Assembly (NCBI RefSeq): GCF_000002425.4 | Contig: NC_037254.1 | Location: forward strand, 15,474,712 to 15,538,711 | Direction: 5' to 3' | Source: Physcomitrium patens | Taxonomy: Eukaryota > Streptophyta > Bryopsida > Funariales > Funariaceae | DNA: 64,000 bases | In this document: piece by piece, positions 1 to 8,254 of the stretch | Layout: each line of letters begins with the position of its first letter | Numbering within the stretch: the stretch's first letter is position 1 | Position numbers and translations under genes: made by a program | Notes under the pieces: model-generated | Databases searched by the model: none | Seen by the model: only the letters and a program-made list of their open reading frames with translations | What the model was told of the DNA's origin: nothing

Positions 1-91
1 TTATTCTTGTATTCATCTGATTAATCTAGTTCTTGCCAGTTCTTCTTGAACTTCTTGGTAGATATCAAGTCTGTATTCTGTGTCCGTGACA
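1..91 (+). repeat. 5' LTR of A1, 3' end only
   Basis: This stretch matches 3896-3986 almost base for base and ends in GTGACA like the 3' LTR. Only the end of the LTR is inside the window. Confidence 0.85.
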
Positions 92-371
92 GTTTGTCGA
101 GACTTCATTCACCTCAAATATCAGAGCTAGTTTCTTCTTTGTTAGAGTGTGGATTACCCCTCTGCTTGGAAGTGTACTAGCACTTTAGAGGTTGCGGATT
201 ATCCTCCTCTAAACTGATACTTCTTTTGTTACAATATTAGAGTCTTATTCTTCTTGGAGACAGTGGATTACCCCTTTTCTTGAAGCTCTTAAGGCATTTT
301 AGAGGTTGCGCAATACCCTCCTCCAAACCAATATTATCTTCTTGTAGAGTCATTTCTGTCCTTCTCTTAGA
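92..371 (+). other. A1 leader with primer-site relic and duplicated block
   Basis: This is untranslated leader between LTR and Gag. ATATCAGAGC at 118-127 resembles the initiator-Met primer site TGGTATCAGAGC, but it lies 26 bases past the LTR end, so the assignment is weak. A block starting GGATTACCCC and running to a GAGGTTGCG motif occurs twice, at about 151 and 265 (114 bases apart). A single related copy is in the leader of E3 near 35930. The conservation between families suggests a leader function such as packaging, which is inference. Confidence 0.5.
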
Positions 372-1397
372 ATGGTCGGGGGCCAGGACATTAGTATGAC
401 CGAAAGTTCAGAGTCCAAGTTAGATGCTATCATGAATGCCCTCGCTACGTTATCGCAAAGAACTGCAGAGATTGAAGGAGTCGTGGCAAGGCTTCATAAT
501 GATGGAGCATCTACGATGGCACAATCTAGGTTGCACCAGCCTCAAACTTCTACACTTGGAGAAGCAACTTTTCCTCAGGTTCGACAAGCATCATTGGTTC
601 TACAACATAAGGAACCCCGAGTTAGCCTTCTGGACAAGTTCGATGGTACACGTTCCAAGTTTTGAGGATTCGTCAACCAAATCAGGTTGATAACAGTTTT
701 ACAGCCCGAACGCTATCCAATGGAGGAGTCACGTGTTGGGCTTGTTGGAACCTTACTTACAGGACAAGCTCTATCATGGTTTGCTCCTTTGTTTGAGAAA
801 CGATCATCCATACTAAACAACTTTGAAACCTTTTTGGAGGCATTTGCGGAAGCATTTGGTGAACACGACAAGGTTCGATGGGCTACAACAAAGATCCGGT
901 CACTACGACAAGGGATGCGTTCTACATCAATCTATGCATCGAACTTCAGGCAATTAGTATGCGACATCAATTGTGATGAAGAAGCATTGATGAGTCAATT
1001 CTATTGAGGTTTAAGGGACGATGTGAAGGATTTGCTGTTAATTCTTCCTGATCCGCAAACGCTCAACGAAGCTATTAGCCAAGCTGTGAAGTGCGATAAT
1101 CACCTATTCCAACGTCGTCAAGACCAATGTTCAAGACAACATACGGTTCGCCACACCCCAACTATGTCAGCAAGTACCGTGAATTCACATTCAGAGGTAG
1201 AAGACATGCAAATTGATGTGGTACGTGTCAAATTTCTTACTCTAGAAGAAAAAAAGTGGCGTATGGAGGAAGGTCTATGCTTGTATTGCGGTGAAGAAGG
1301 CCACAAAGTTGGAAACTGCTCCAAGAAGCAAAATCGATGTATTATCAAGACTAGGGGTGCGTTTATTCAGGAAAACGAGGATGTCCAGCCACAATAG
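372..1397 (+). pseudogene. Gag of A1 (capsid and zinc knuckle), broken
   Basis: Gag is the structural protein that packages retrotransposon RNA. The N-terminal part (372-665) ends in the conserved stretch FDGTRSKF. The capsid-like core (687-1007) holds GTLLTGQALSWFAPLFEK, and the C-terminal part (1023-1397) holds a CX2CX4HX4C zinc knuckle (CLYCGEEGHKVGNC). Two in-frame stops separate these pieces. One follows SKF where related copies suggest Arg (CGA to TGA), and one follows SQFY where Trp is expected (TGG to TGA). Frame and order match the A2 and E3 Gag relics. The start at 372 is the first Met upstream of the conserved part; its true status is uncertain. Confidence 0.85.
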
Positions 1398-1483
1398 GAA
1401 CCGTGCGGCTGGACAGTGAAATATCGCAATAACAAACAGGTTCCTTTCTTTTCGCTCAACTTGCCCTTTGTTTTACAATCCCT

Positions 1484-3565
1484 TTGCTTATTGGCCCTCA
1501 GAAATTGAGAACCTTAGCATTATTAGATTCAGGAGCATCTGCTTGTTTCTTAGATGAAGAATTTGCAAAGCGTCATAAGATCCCTTTAGTACAAAAATCC
1601 AAACCTGTTCACGTTGAGGTCATAGATGGACGACCTTTATTGTCTGGTAGTGTTACCCATGAATCAGAACCTATAGAAGTGACGTTTAAGGACCATAGTA
1701 GTTATATTATTTTCAATATTATTAGAACCCCATCAAATCCTATTATTCTTGGTCTTTCCTCGTTGGAAAAGTATAACCCATCCATAGATTGGAAGTTGCG
1801 GAAGATGACCTTTTTCACAAAACCACCCATGAGCAAGCCTAGTAAAAAACCCCGAATAGAGAAATCCTTATTTATTGGAGGAAGAGCGTTTATAAGATTG
1901 TCCAAGGGAGGCACACCGTTTCTCATTTATGCGGCTCCAACTACCGGGGAAAAGATCTCAACAACAAGTATACTGGAGCAATATAAGGATTTTAAAGACG
2001 TGTTTCAAAAAAAAAATGCCGACATGCTACTGGAACACAAACCATATGATTGTGCCATAGACTTACAAGAAGGAGCACAACTGCCTTTTGGCCCAATCTA
2101 CAATCTATTGCAGATGGAGTTGGCGGAGTTGCGGAAGTACATCGACGAGAATCTAGCAAAGAACTTCATCCGTCATTCAAAATCGTTAGCTAGAGCACCC
2201 ATCTTATTTGTGAAGAAGAAAGATGGCTCGTTGGGGATGAGCGTGGACTATCGAGGCCTCAACAAGGTAACAAAGAAGAATCGTTACCCGTTATCCTTGA
2301 TTTCTGGTCTCTTAGAACAACTTGGACATGCAAGGATCTTTACAAAAATTGATCTAAGGGGAGCTTATAACCTCGTACGAATCAAGGAAGGAGATGAGTG
2401 GAAGACAACGTTCCGTACAAGGTATGGCCATTTTGAATATAATGACATGCCCTTTGGTCTTACCAATGCTCCAGCGGTCTTTCAACATATGATGAATGAC
2501 ATTTTCCGAGAGTACCTTGACGATTTTGTTGTCATCTATTTGGATGATATTTTGATATTCTCCAAAAATGAGGAAGAGCATGAAGAACATGTTCGTTTGG
2601 TATTGGAGAAACTACGCGAGTGAAGACTATATGCTAAGTTGGAGAAGTATTTATTTCACCAAATAGAGATGGAGTTTCTAAGATTCGTTGCGACTAAGGA
2701 AGGCTTGAAGATGGACCCCAAGAAGGTGGAAGCAATCGTACACTGGAAGGTTCCGAAGACGGTTAGAGACGTACAATGCTTTCTTGGTTTTGCCAACTTC
2801 TATCGGATCTTTATCAAGAATTATCTCAAGTTGCTGCTCCTCTCACTTGGTTGACATGCAAGAATAAGCTGGATTGGGGACCTCTAAAGGAGAAGGCGTT
2901 TCAAAACCTAAAGATCGCATTTACTACGGCTCCAATCTTAGTACATCCAGACTTTACAAAGGCCTTCTATTTAGAAACTGATGCTTCAGATTTTGCTTTG
3001 GGAGCTGTACTTTCACAAATAGGAGAAGACAAGAAGCTCTATTCGGTTGCATTCTATTCTCGAAAGTTCTCTGCTGCTGAAATCAATTATGAGATCCACG
3101 ATAAGGAACTTCTTGCTATAGTGGATTCTTTCCAAGAATGGCGTCACTTTCTTGAAGGAGCTGCACATCTAGTGATCGTATACACAGATCATAAGAATTT
3201 GGAGTATTTCATGTCGGCTCGAGTTCTAAATCGACGTCAAGCTCGATGGAGTATGTTGCTATCTAGATTTGATTTTGTTATCACTTATCGATCTAAAAAG
3301 CAATTAAGACTATCTGATGCCTTATCGAGGAGATCGTATCTTGTATCAAAGGCTAGAAAAGTATTGTTTGATCAACAATGTATGACGTTGTTGAAGCCAG
3401 AGCAGTTTGGGCTTTACGCTACTATTGTGTCAATTGATGCTAACTTCCTGAATCAGGTACGTGCTGTAACCATTGAAGATTCAGTAGCCATTGATATCAA
3501 GCAGCGTGCCAATGATGACAAGTTCAAGGTAGAGGGAGACTATTATGCATTGAAAGATCTCAAAA
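1484..3565 (+). pseudogene. Pol of A1: protease, reverse transcriptase, RNase H; integrase lost
   Basis: Protease has the [11 protein letters not shown] active-site motif near its start and the ILGLSSLE motif downstream. Reverse transcriptase (about 1960-2870) has [17 protein letters not shown] and the catalytic YLDDIL. RNase H (about 2900-3330) has ETDASDFALG, the IHDKELLAI region and the DHKNLEYFMS motif. A TGA after EKLRE at 2621-2623 replaces an expected Trp. A single-base loss near 2817-2825 shifts frame within the KNYSQVAAPL region. After the linker that normally leads to integrase (DDKFKVEGD), homology ends and the 3' LTR follows within about 25 bases. About 1.8 kb present in A2 is therefore deleted. 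Confidence 0.88.
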
Positions 3566-3604
3566 TGTTAGGGACATAGTCCTTAGAACCTTCTAGAGAT
3601 AAGT

Positions 3605-3776
3605 TTCTAGAACCTTCTAGAGACAAGCTTCTAGAATCTTCTAGAAGCAAGTCTCTGGAACCTTCTAGAAGCTTCTTAGTTGGTAGAAGATGTTAGGGAT
3701 ATAGTCCTTAGAACCTTCTAGAGATAAGTTTCTAGAACCTTCTAGAAGCAAGTCTTTGGAACCTTCTAGAAGCTTC
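3605..3776 (+). promoter_or_regulatory. Heat-shock-element arrays in LTR U3
   Basis: There are four perfect four-unit alternations of GAA and TTC at exact 5-base spacing: 3629-3646, 3658-3675, 3730-3747 and 3759-3776. A shorter run lies at 3605-3617. The plant heat-shock-factor site is nGAAnnTTCnnGAAn, which these match without error. They lie 40-190 bases upstream of the TATA box. Heat response is inferred from the site, not shown. Confidence 0.65.
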
Positions 3777-3817
3777 CTAGTTGATAGAAGTTGCTTGAGA
3801 AGCTTCCTAAATAGGAG

Positions 3818-3857
3818 TATATATTGGAATCGAGGCTGAAGAGTTCTTCAGTCTCGA
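3818..3857 (+). promoter_or_regulatory. LTR TATA box and downstream palindrome
   Basis: TATATAT at 3818-3825 is followed by a dyad at 3830-3857: TCGAGGCTGAAGA, a 2-base spacer, and TCTTCAGTCTCGA, pairing over 13 bases with one G-T. The same arrangement is in A2, the solo LTR and, with different bases, the E LTRs. Confidence 0.7.
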
Positions 3858-3986
3858 CAACACATCTCTTAGAGCTTTAGCTCACCTCTCTGGTGTTGTT
3901 CTTGTATTCATCTGATTAATCTAGTTCTTGCCAGTTCTTCTTGAACTTCTTGGTAGATATCAAGTCTGTATTTTGTGTCCGTGACA

Positions 3987-4237
3987 CAAAAATGGTCGAA
4001 GATGTCTAATATTTTTTGGGATTTGTTAATTACTATAAGATCTTCATCAAGGATATCTCTCAAATTATAGCTCTACTTACAAATTTAACTTGTAAAGACA
4101 AACTTCAATAGAATTAAGAAGCGAAAGCAACATTTGAAGCTTTAAAGACAAGCTTTGTTTCTGCACCAATCTTGTATTGGATTGACTTTTTTATGGCATT
4201 CTTTATGGAAATAGATGCATCAAACTTTATTTAATGT
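3987..4237 (+). pseudogene. E1 reverse transcriptase/RNase H fragment
   Basis: Decayed Ty3 pol in the + frame. Recognisable pieces are FLGFVNYYKIFIKDISQI (end of reverse transcriptase) and APILYWIDF followed by EIDASNFI (start of RNase H). It breaks off in RNase H where an LTR-B-like insertion begins and resumes at 6148. Several stops interrupt it. Confidence 0.75.
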
Positions 4238-6135
4238 GTTGTTGTCATGTTGTAACATGACTATATGGTGAAAATATAAATGAAAAAGATTTTATTAATA
4301 TTTAGTGATTTTGGATGTTAGAAATAGTAGCCAATTTCAATGCCAATATTCAGGGGCCAGTTAATGTCACTCCATTGCAAGCTATACCACCTCACGTGAC
4401 ATCAATAATATGCTCCACCGGCATCATCGAACCAAGTACCCTCCGTACTAACGGGACAACCATGATCATTTTCTAACCTTACATGGAAAAAACTTAGTAT
4501 GTATATATCGGTAGAGACACCCAATATGCCTGATGGAGGTGCAAGAAGACCACTTCTTTATTTCCGTTGCAAACAAATTGGTCATTATGCTAGTGAATGT
4601 CCCAATTCCAGACCCACTGATGATTACATGCCAATGTGTGGAAATTGCAAGCAATCGGGGCATACTTATGAGCAATCTAATGCTCTATTCAATTTCAATG
4701 ATCGAGATCAGCAAATCCAAAGCCAAGAAAAAATTCAAGAGATAAATCAAGGTCCTTAAGATACTCCAGTAAATCTGGTCGAATGTATCCAAGCCATTCT
4801 TACTAGGAGTGGATAAAAGGAAAAAGGACCAATTCAATATTTGGATGAGCCTGATGCGAAGGGCCAATTTGACCCAATTACGGGGACATCCAATTCAGGT
4901 CCTATTATGGGCCTCTTACCCAGTATGAGACCTGACTCAGTTGGGCAACCCAACAAGATCCCAATTATGTAGGCTTCAGTTCCATTTCAAGTTGTTCCAT
5001 TCTTTATGCCGTTTTAGGGAAACGTACTTTCTATAGAAAGATCTTCTTAGAGGCGGAAATTTCATGGAAGCGCGGTTTACTGTTCCAATTTTGAGTCGAG
5101 GACGGAAGAATAGGGGACCTCACGGAGTTAAAAGAAAAGAGAGGAAAAGGAAGAGGACATTTGGAGATTGGAATTTTAAGAGTTGGAGAACCAACTTCAA
5201 GCTCTTTCAAAAGGTGTAGGACTTGATTTCATAGGATTTGGGAGGACTTTGCAATCGTTGCTCAAAGTCAATGTTTGTATTGGTGAATTGGATTTTTTTG
5301 CAATAAAGTTAAGGCTAGTATTCTTGATTTTTTTATGAAATTGGAGAAACATCTGCGGTTGAAATTTTAGAGATGTCTAGACAGTTGAGTATGCCAAGTG
5401 CATGCAAAAATTTGTATTAATCTAATGGTACAGATAAAGGATATTTGATCATTAGTGTAAAGAGGTATCAGAAGTCAGTATATTGAAGTTGTTTAAGATT
5501 TCTGTAATATCTGGAGATCTATCAGCTGGAATAAGGTGAGTTTTGACGTGATAAGTCAAGGACTTAAAGGCGGAGCTACACACAAGGTTTGAATGAGAAT
5601 TAACGGTTGAAAAAGGACAAATTGCAAGTCAAGGTTTGTCATCAATTTTTTAGGTGACGGTCAAGGGGACATCAGTGTGGATTTGCAGTGTTTTCTTTCA
5701 ATTTGTAAGTTAGATTGGATTGAAACTTCTTGAGCATTTAGAAGACTTGCATAGATACTAGTGGTAGAAGTTTTACAACAATTGGATGGTCAGATTGAGA
5801 ATTACAGCTTACCGAAGCTTGTTGTGTAGGATTACGATTTAAAAATTTAAAAATTAAAAATTAAAAATAATATAAAAAAAAATTAAAAAAATAATACTAA
5901 TAAAAATAAAATAAAATAAAACTAACAAATAACAAAAGAATTTGTACTTATAATATCTTGAAATTATTAAAAATAGTATTTTTAAGTACTTTATATTGGG
6001 ATTAAGCTTTTACATTGAAATTTGAAATAGTTTGTATTTAGATGGTTGAAACCCACTAGACTACTTGGATACTTGCAAAACATTATTTTATCTTCTACAA
6101 CCAGATGTCCGGTGCGTTTTCAAGCAAGATAGCAC
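4238..6135 (+). repeat. LTR-B-like insertion in E1, chimeric
   Basis: The left end TGTCATGTTGTAACATGAC matches the 5' terminus of LTR family B (61719). The right end, with CCAGATGTCCGG, TCAAGCAAG and ACGTAATACGA, matches its 3' terminus (63519, 19471, 27684). RNase H reading of E1 continues on both sides, so this is an insertion. The interior differs from the other B copies: a family-C Gag fragment occupies 4330-5075, and 5076-5850 has no match I recognise except AT-rich tail sequence near 5850-6100 shared with 19480-19740. It is either a nested insertion later truncated or a template-switch chimera. Confidence 0.65.
4330..5075 (+). pseudogene. Gag fragment of Ty3 family C (zinc knuckles)
   Basis: The best-preserved part (4499-4759) starts VETPNMPDGGARRP and carries two knuckle-like motifs, FRCKQIGHYASEC and CGNCKQSGHTYEQS. 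The same protein occurs on the minus strand at 45235-45522 in element C, and the match continues on both sides (DNA matching 45480-45540 and 44870-44990). It ends abruptly near 5075. It lacks protease and everything downstream, so it is a captured or inserted fragment. Confidence 0.75.
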
Positions 6136-6147
6136 GTAATACGATAC

Positions 6148-6420
6148 CGTATTATAATAAATGAGAATAGATGATAAATTTCATCCAATAGCTTTTCATT
6201 CCATGAAATTTTTAGCACTTGAGATTAACTATGAGATCCACAACAAAGAACTTCTTACAATTATGGATTCTTTTCAAGAATGGCATCATTATCTAGAAGG
6301 TGCTTCCAATCCAAACACCATATATATGGATCACAAGAACCTTGAATATTTTATGTCAGCTTATATTTTGAATGTGCCAAGCTTGTTGAAGTATGTTTTT
6401 ATCAAGATTTGAATTTAATA
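6148..6420 (+). pseudogene. E1 RNase H fragment
   Basis: This continues the RNase H cut at 4237. It shows PIAFHSMKFLALEINYEIHNK and the DHKNLEYFMSAYILN motif, aligning with A1 pol around 3020-3230. An open stretch of 83 codons survives (6161-6412); frame is then lost. Confidence 0.8.
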
Positions 6421-6539
6421 TCACTTATTGGCTAAGAAAACAATAAGGTTTTTTTTTATGTCCCTTTCAGATATTTTTATCTTGTACATAAAGAAAAAAA
6501 TGTAGCTTTTGATTAAGAAAAGATAATATTATTGAAGCC

Positions 6540-6860
6540 AGAATAATTTCATTCTTGAATAGTAAAATCAACATTGACTGTTGATTCAACTTTTTTCAAA
6601 CAAACTCAATTAAGTATGTCCTTTGATCTTCTTATTCATGATATCAAGAATTTTTCTTCTAAGTCTCATGATATTTTTAAGTTTGAGTTCAAGAACAATA
6701 TAATTTATTTCAAAGGATGCATATATGTACCAAAAAAAAAAAAAAGGTTTACGTCTTCTTCAATCACGTCATGACTTTCTAGCAGTACAACATTTTGGAT
6801 ACAACAAGACTATAGAGCTAATATTTAGAGATTTTTGGTGGCCACAAATGTGAATGCATT
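6540..6860 (+). pseudogene. E1 RNase H-integrase linker and zinc-binding start
   Basis: The linker (6574-6774) reads MSFDLLIHDIKNFSSKS and is the same protein found on the minus strand at 61272-61460 in E4. After a poly-A-rich frame break, HFGYNKTIELIFRDFWWPQM is the first half of the integrase HHCC domain. The catalytic core is missing: sequence turns AT-rich at 6860 and the next recognised segment is ORF3 at about 7050. Confidence 0.75.
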
Positions 6861-7049
6861 GTATTATTATAAGCACAAACATATACAAGGTTCAGAGAAT
6901 ATTACATTCTATCTTTCTATTTTTTTTTGTGATTTTTATATATTTGTAATATTAAATAAATAAAAAATCAATAATGAGCAGATTTAATTGAAGAGCCTTT
7001 ATTTGCTAATTTATCAGATGAGACTTTGCGATTGTCACAACCTTCAAGA

Positions 7050-7382
7050 TAATGCAATTGAGATGAAGATCCTTAAGAATGACATATTTTTCTTCGAATA
7101 GATGGCGAGATACAATACATTTGATATCACAACCTTGGAAGAGACTCCCAATGTTTGGTGATTTTACTAGAGGTAATAACAACTAATGATGGTGCTCCAA
7201 ATGTTTTATTTGAAGGAAGTTATGAAGGCCTAAACAATGTTCAAATAATTGGGTGGTCTTCTTGTCCTCGTATGGAACACTATCAATGGTTAAGACACCT
7301 TATCAACCATCTTTGAAGAAAATAACAAACAAAGTATGTGGCAAATATAATTTTTTGTATCTTGGATTTTTTCAACATATGA
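7050..7382 (+). pseudogene. E1 ORF3 remnant (conserved 3' accessory ORF)
   Basis: The reading frame ILLEVITTNDGAPNVLFEGS, then YEGLNNVQIIGWSS and HYQWLRHLINHL, runs to a natural-looking TGA at 7380-7382 after LDFFNI. It aligns residue by residue with remnants in A2 (14816-15169), E2 (34577-34880) and E4 (59591-59860). A 7-base loss after the GTTTGG near 7163 relative to A2 puts the upstream half in another frame; E2 and E4 share that loss. I do not recognise the protein family. Confidence 0.6.
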
Positions 7383-7410
7383 TGATCGCTCTTAGTAACA
7401 CTTGTCCCTT

Positions 7411-7925
7411 AAAGGGTGAAGTAGTATCACAAACATACACATATAAATCAATAATTACCTATATGATTAGATAAAAATAAATAAAAGTAGGTTACTTCTA
7501 TAATATCTTCTATAAAAGCTTTCTAAAAGCTTCATAGTTGTTGCTTTGATTTTATAGGTATCTATAATTGACTTTTAGGTTAAAAACGTGGTCAACAAGT
7601 TGGCCATGTGCCACACATGTTGGTAGCTTGAAGAACAAGCTAATTATGTGGTCTATACATAAAAAATTTGCCTTGTAAGCTAAGGCACGTGTCTTGCAAA
7701 GTCAACACATATTAGAAGTCCTATAGAACATCACCACATAACTCTTTGTTAGATAGTATATATAGAGCCAAGAGTGAAGCCCTCTTCATTCTTGTCAACT
7801 CCTTTCTTGCTTTTAGTCTAGATTTAAGAGGCTCTAATTTCCTTGTCTTTTGGCAATAGCCATTCTAGTTTCTTTTTAATATACATACTACTTTATTATT
7901 ATTTTTTCACTTTTCTTTTAATACA
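7411..7925 (+). repeat. 3' LTR of E1 (LTR family E) with polypurine tract
   Basis: AAAGGGTGAAGTAG at 7411-7424 is the polypurine tract. The LTR then runs from TATCACAAAC (7425) to AATACA (7925). It aligns through its length with 35318-35818 (+) and with 34030-34535 (-). It contains TATATATA at about 7757. Confidence 0.78.
7757..7794 (+). promoter_or_regulatory. LTR-E TATA box and palindrome
   Basis: TATATATA is followed by a dyad at 7769-7794: CAAGAGTGAAG, a 4-base loop, and CTTCATTCTTG (one G-T pair). The position matches the A-family palindrome, but the sequence differs. Confidence 0.65.
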
Positions 7926-7944
7926 AATTTTTCATGTTTATGCA

Positions 7945-8250
7945 TCTTCTTCTAATACATCATGGCTTCTTGAGGTAAATTTTGCTAAAATCTATTCTTT
8001 ATTCTTTCTTATATATGTGAATATCATTTAATTTTCCAATCTACTTTATTTTGCCTTATTTATGGATCTAAAAATTAAATGGAAGCCCATTTTGTAAAAA
8101 CTTACCATTAATACTTTTTAGTTTTATTATTTTTTTAACTATTATCTATATTTTTAAGATAATTTGCCACAATATTTAAAAATAAGATCTTTTATAATAT
8201 AATATTTTTTTTTCTTCCATTCATTAGCCGTGTTATATTAAAATACCATT
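7945..8250 (-). repeat. LTR-B fragment (5' end)
   Basis: It aligns with 29515-29806 and 59190-59468, including the CTACTTTATTTTGCCTTATT region and the terminal TAGCC-GTTATAT segment. It directly abuts LTR-E of E1. Only about 300 bases are present. Confidence 0.65.
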
Positions 8251-8254
8251 CTAT

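Larger units (their letters stand above)
1..3986 (+). mobile_element. Ty3/gypsy chromovirus A1, internally deleted
   Basis: The order is LTR end, leader, Gag, protease, reverse transcriptase, RNase H and 3' LTR. The first 91 bases match the last 91 of the 3' LTR, so the 5' LTR begins left of the window. Integrase, chromodomain and polypurine tract, all present in sister copy A2 (14438-19470), are missing: the coding homology stops just before the 3' LTR at 3566. Gag and pol carry three stops plus a frameshift. The sequence after 3986 is reverse transcriptase/RNase H of another element (E1), so A1 sits inside E1 or abuts it. The element cannot be autonomous. Confidence 0.85.
3566..3986 (+). 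repeat. 3' LTR of A1 with duplicated 5' end
   Basis: It begins TGTTAGGG and ends GTGACA. The first 125 bases are repeated: TGTTAGGG recurs at 3691 with the same downstream order, so the true LTR start may be 3566 or 3691. U3 is built from repeated TTCTAGAA blocks. A TATATAT box lies at about 3818, followed by a palindrome and R/U5 sequence matching positions 1-91. Related LTRs occur at 14438-14766 and 29035-29509. Confidence 0.85.

Noticed and set aside
118..127. Firm initiator-Met primer site for A1
   Set aside because: It is 26 bases from the LTR end and only partly matches; kept as a possible relic only.
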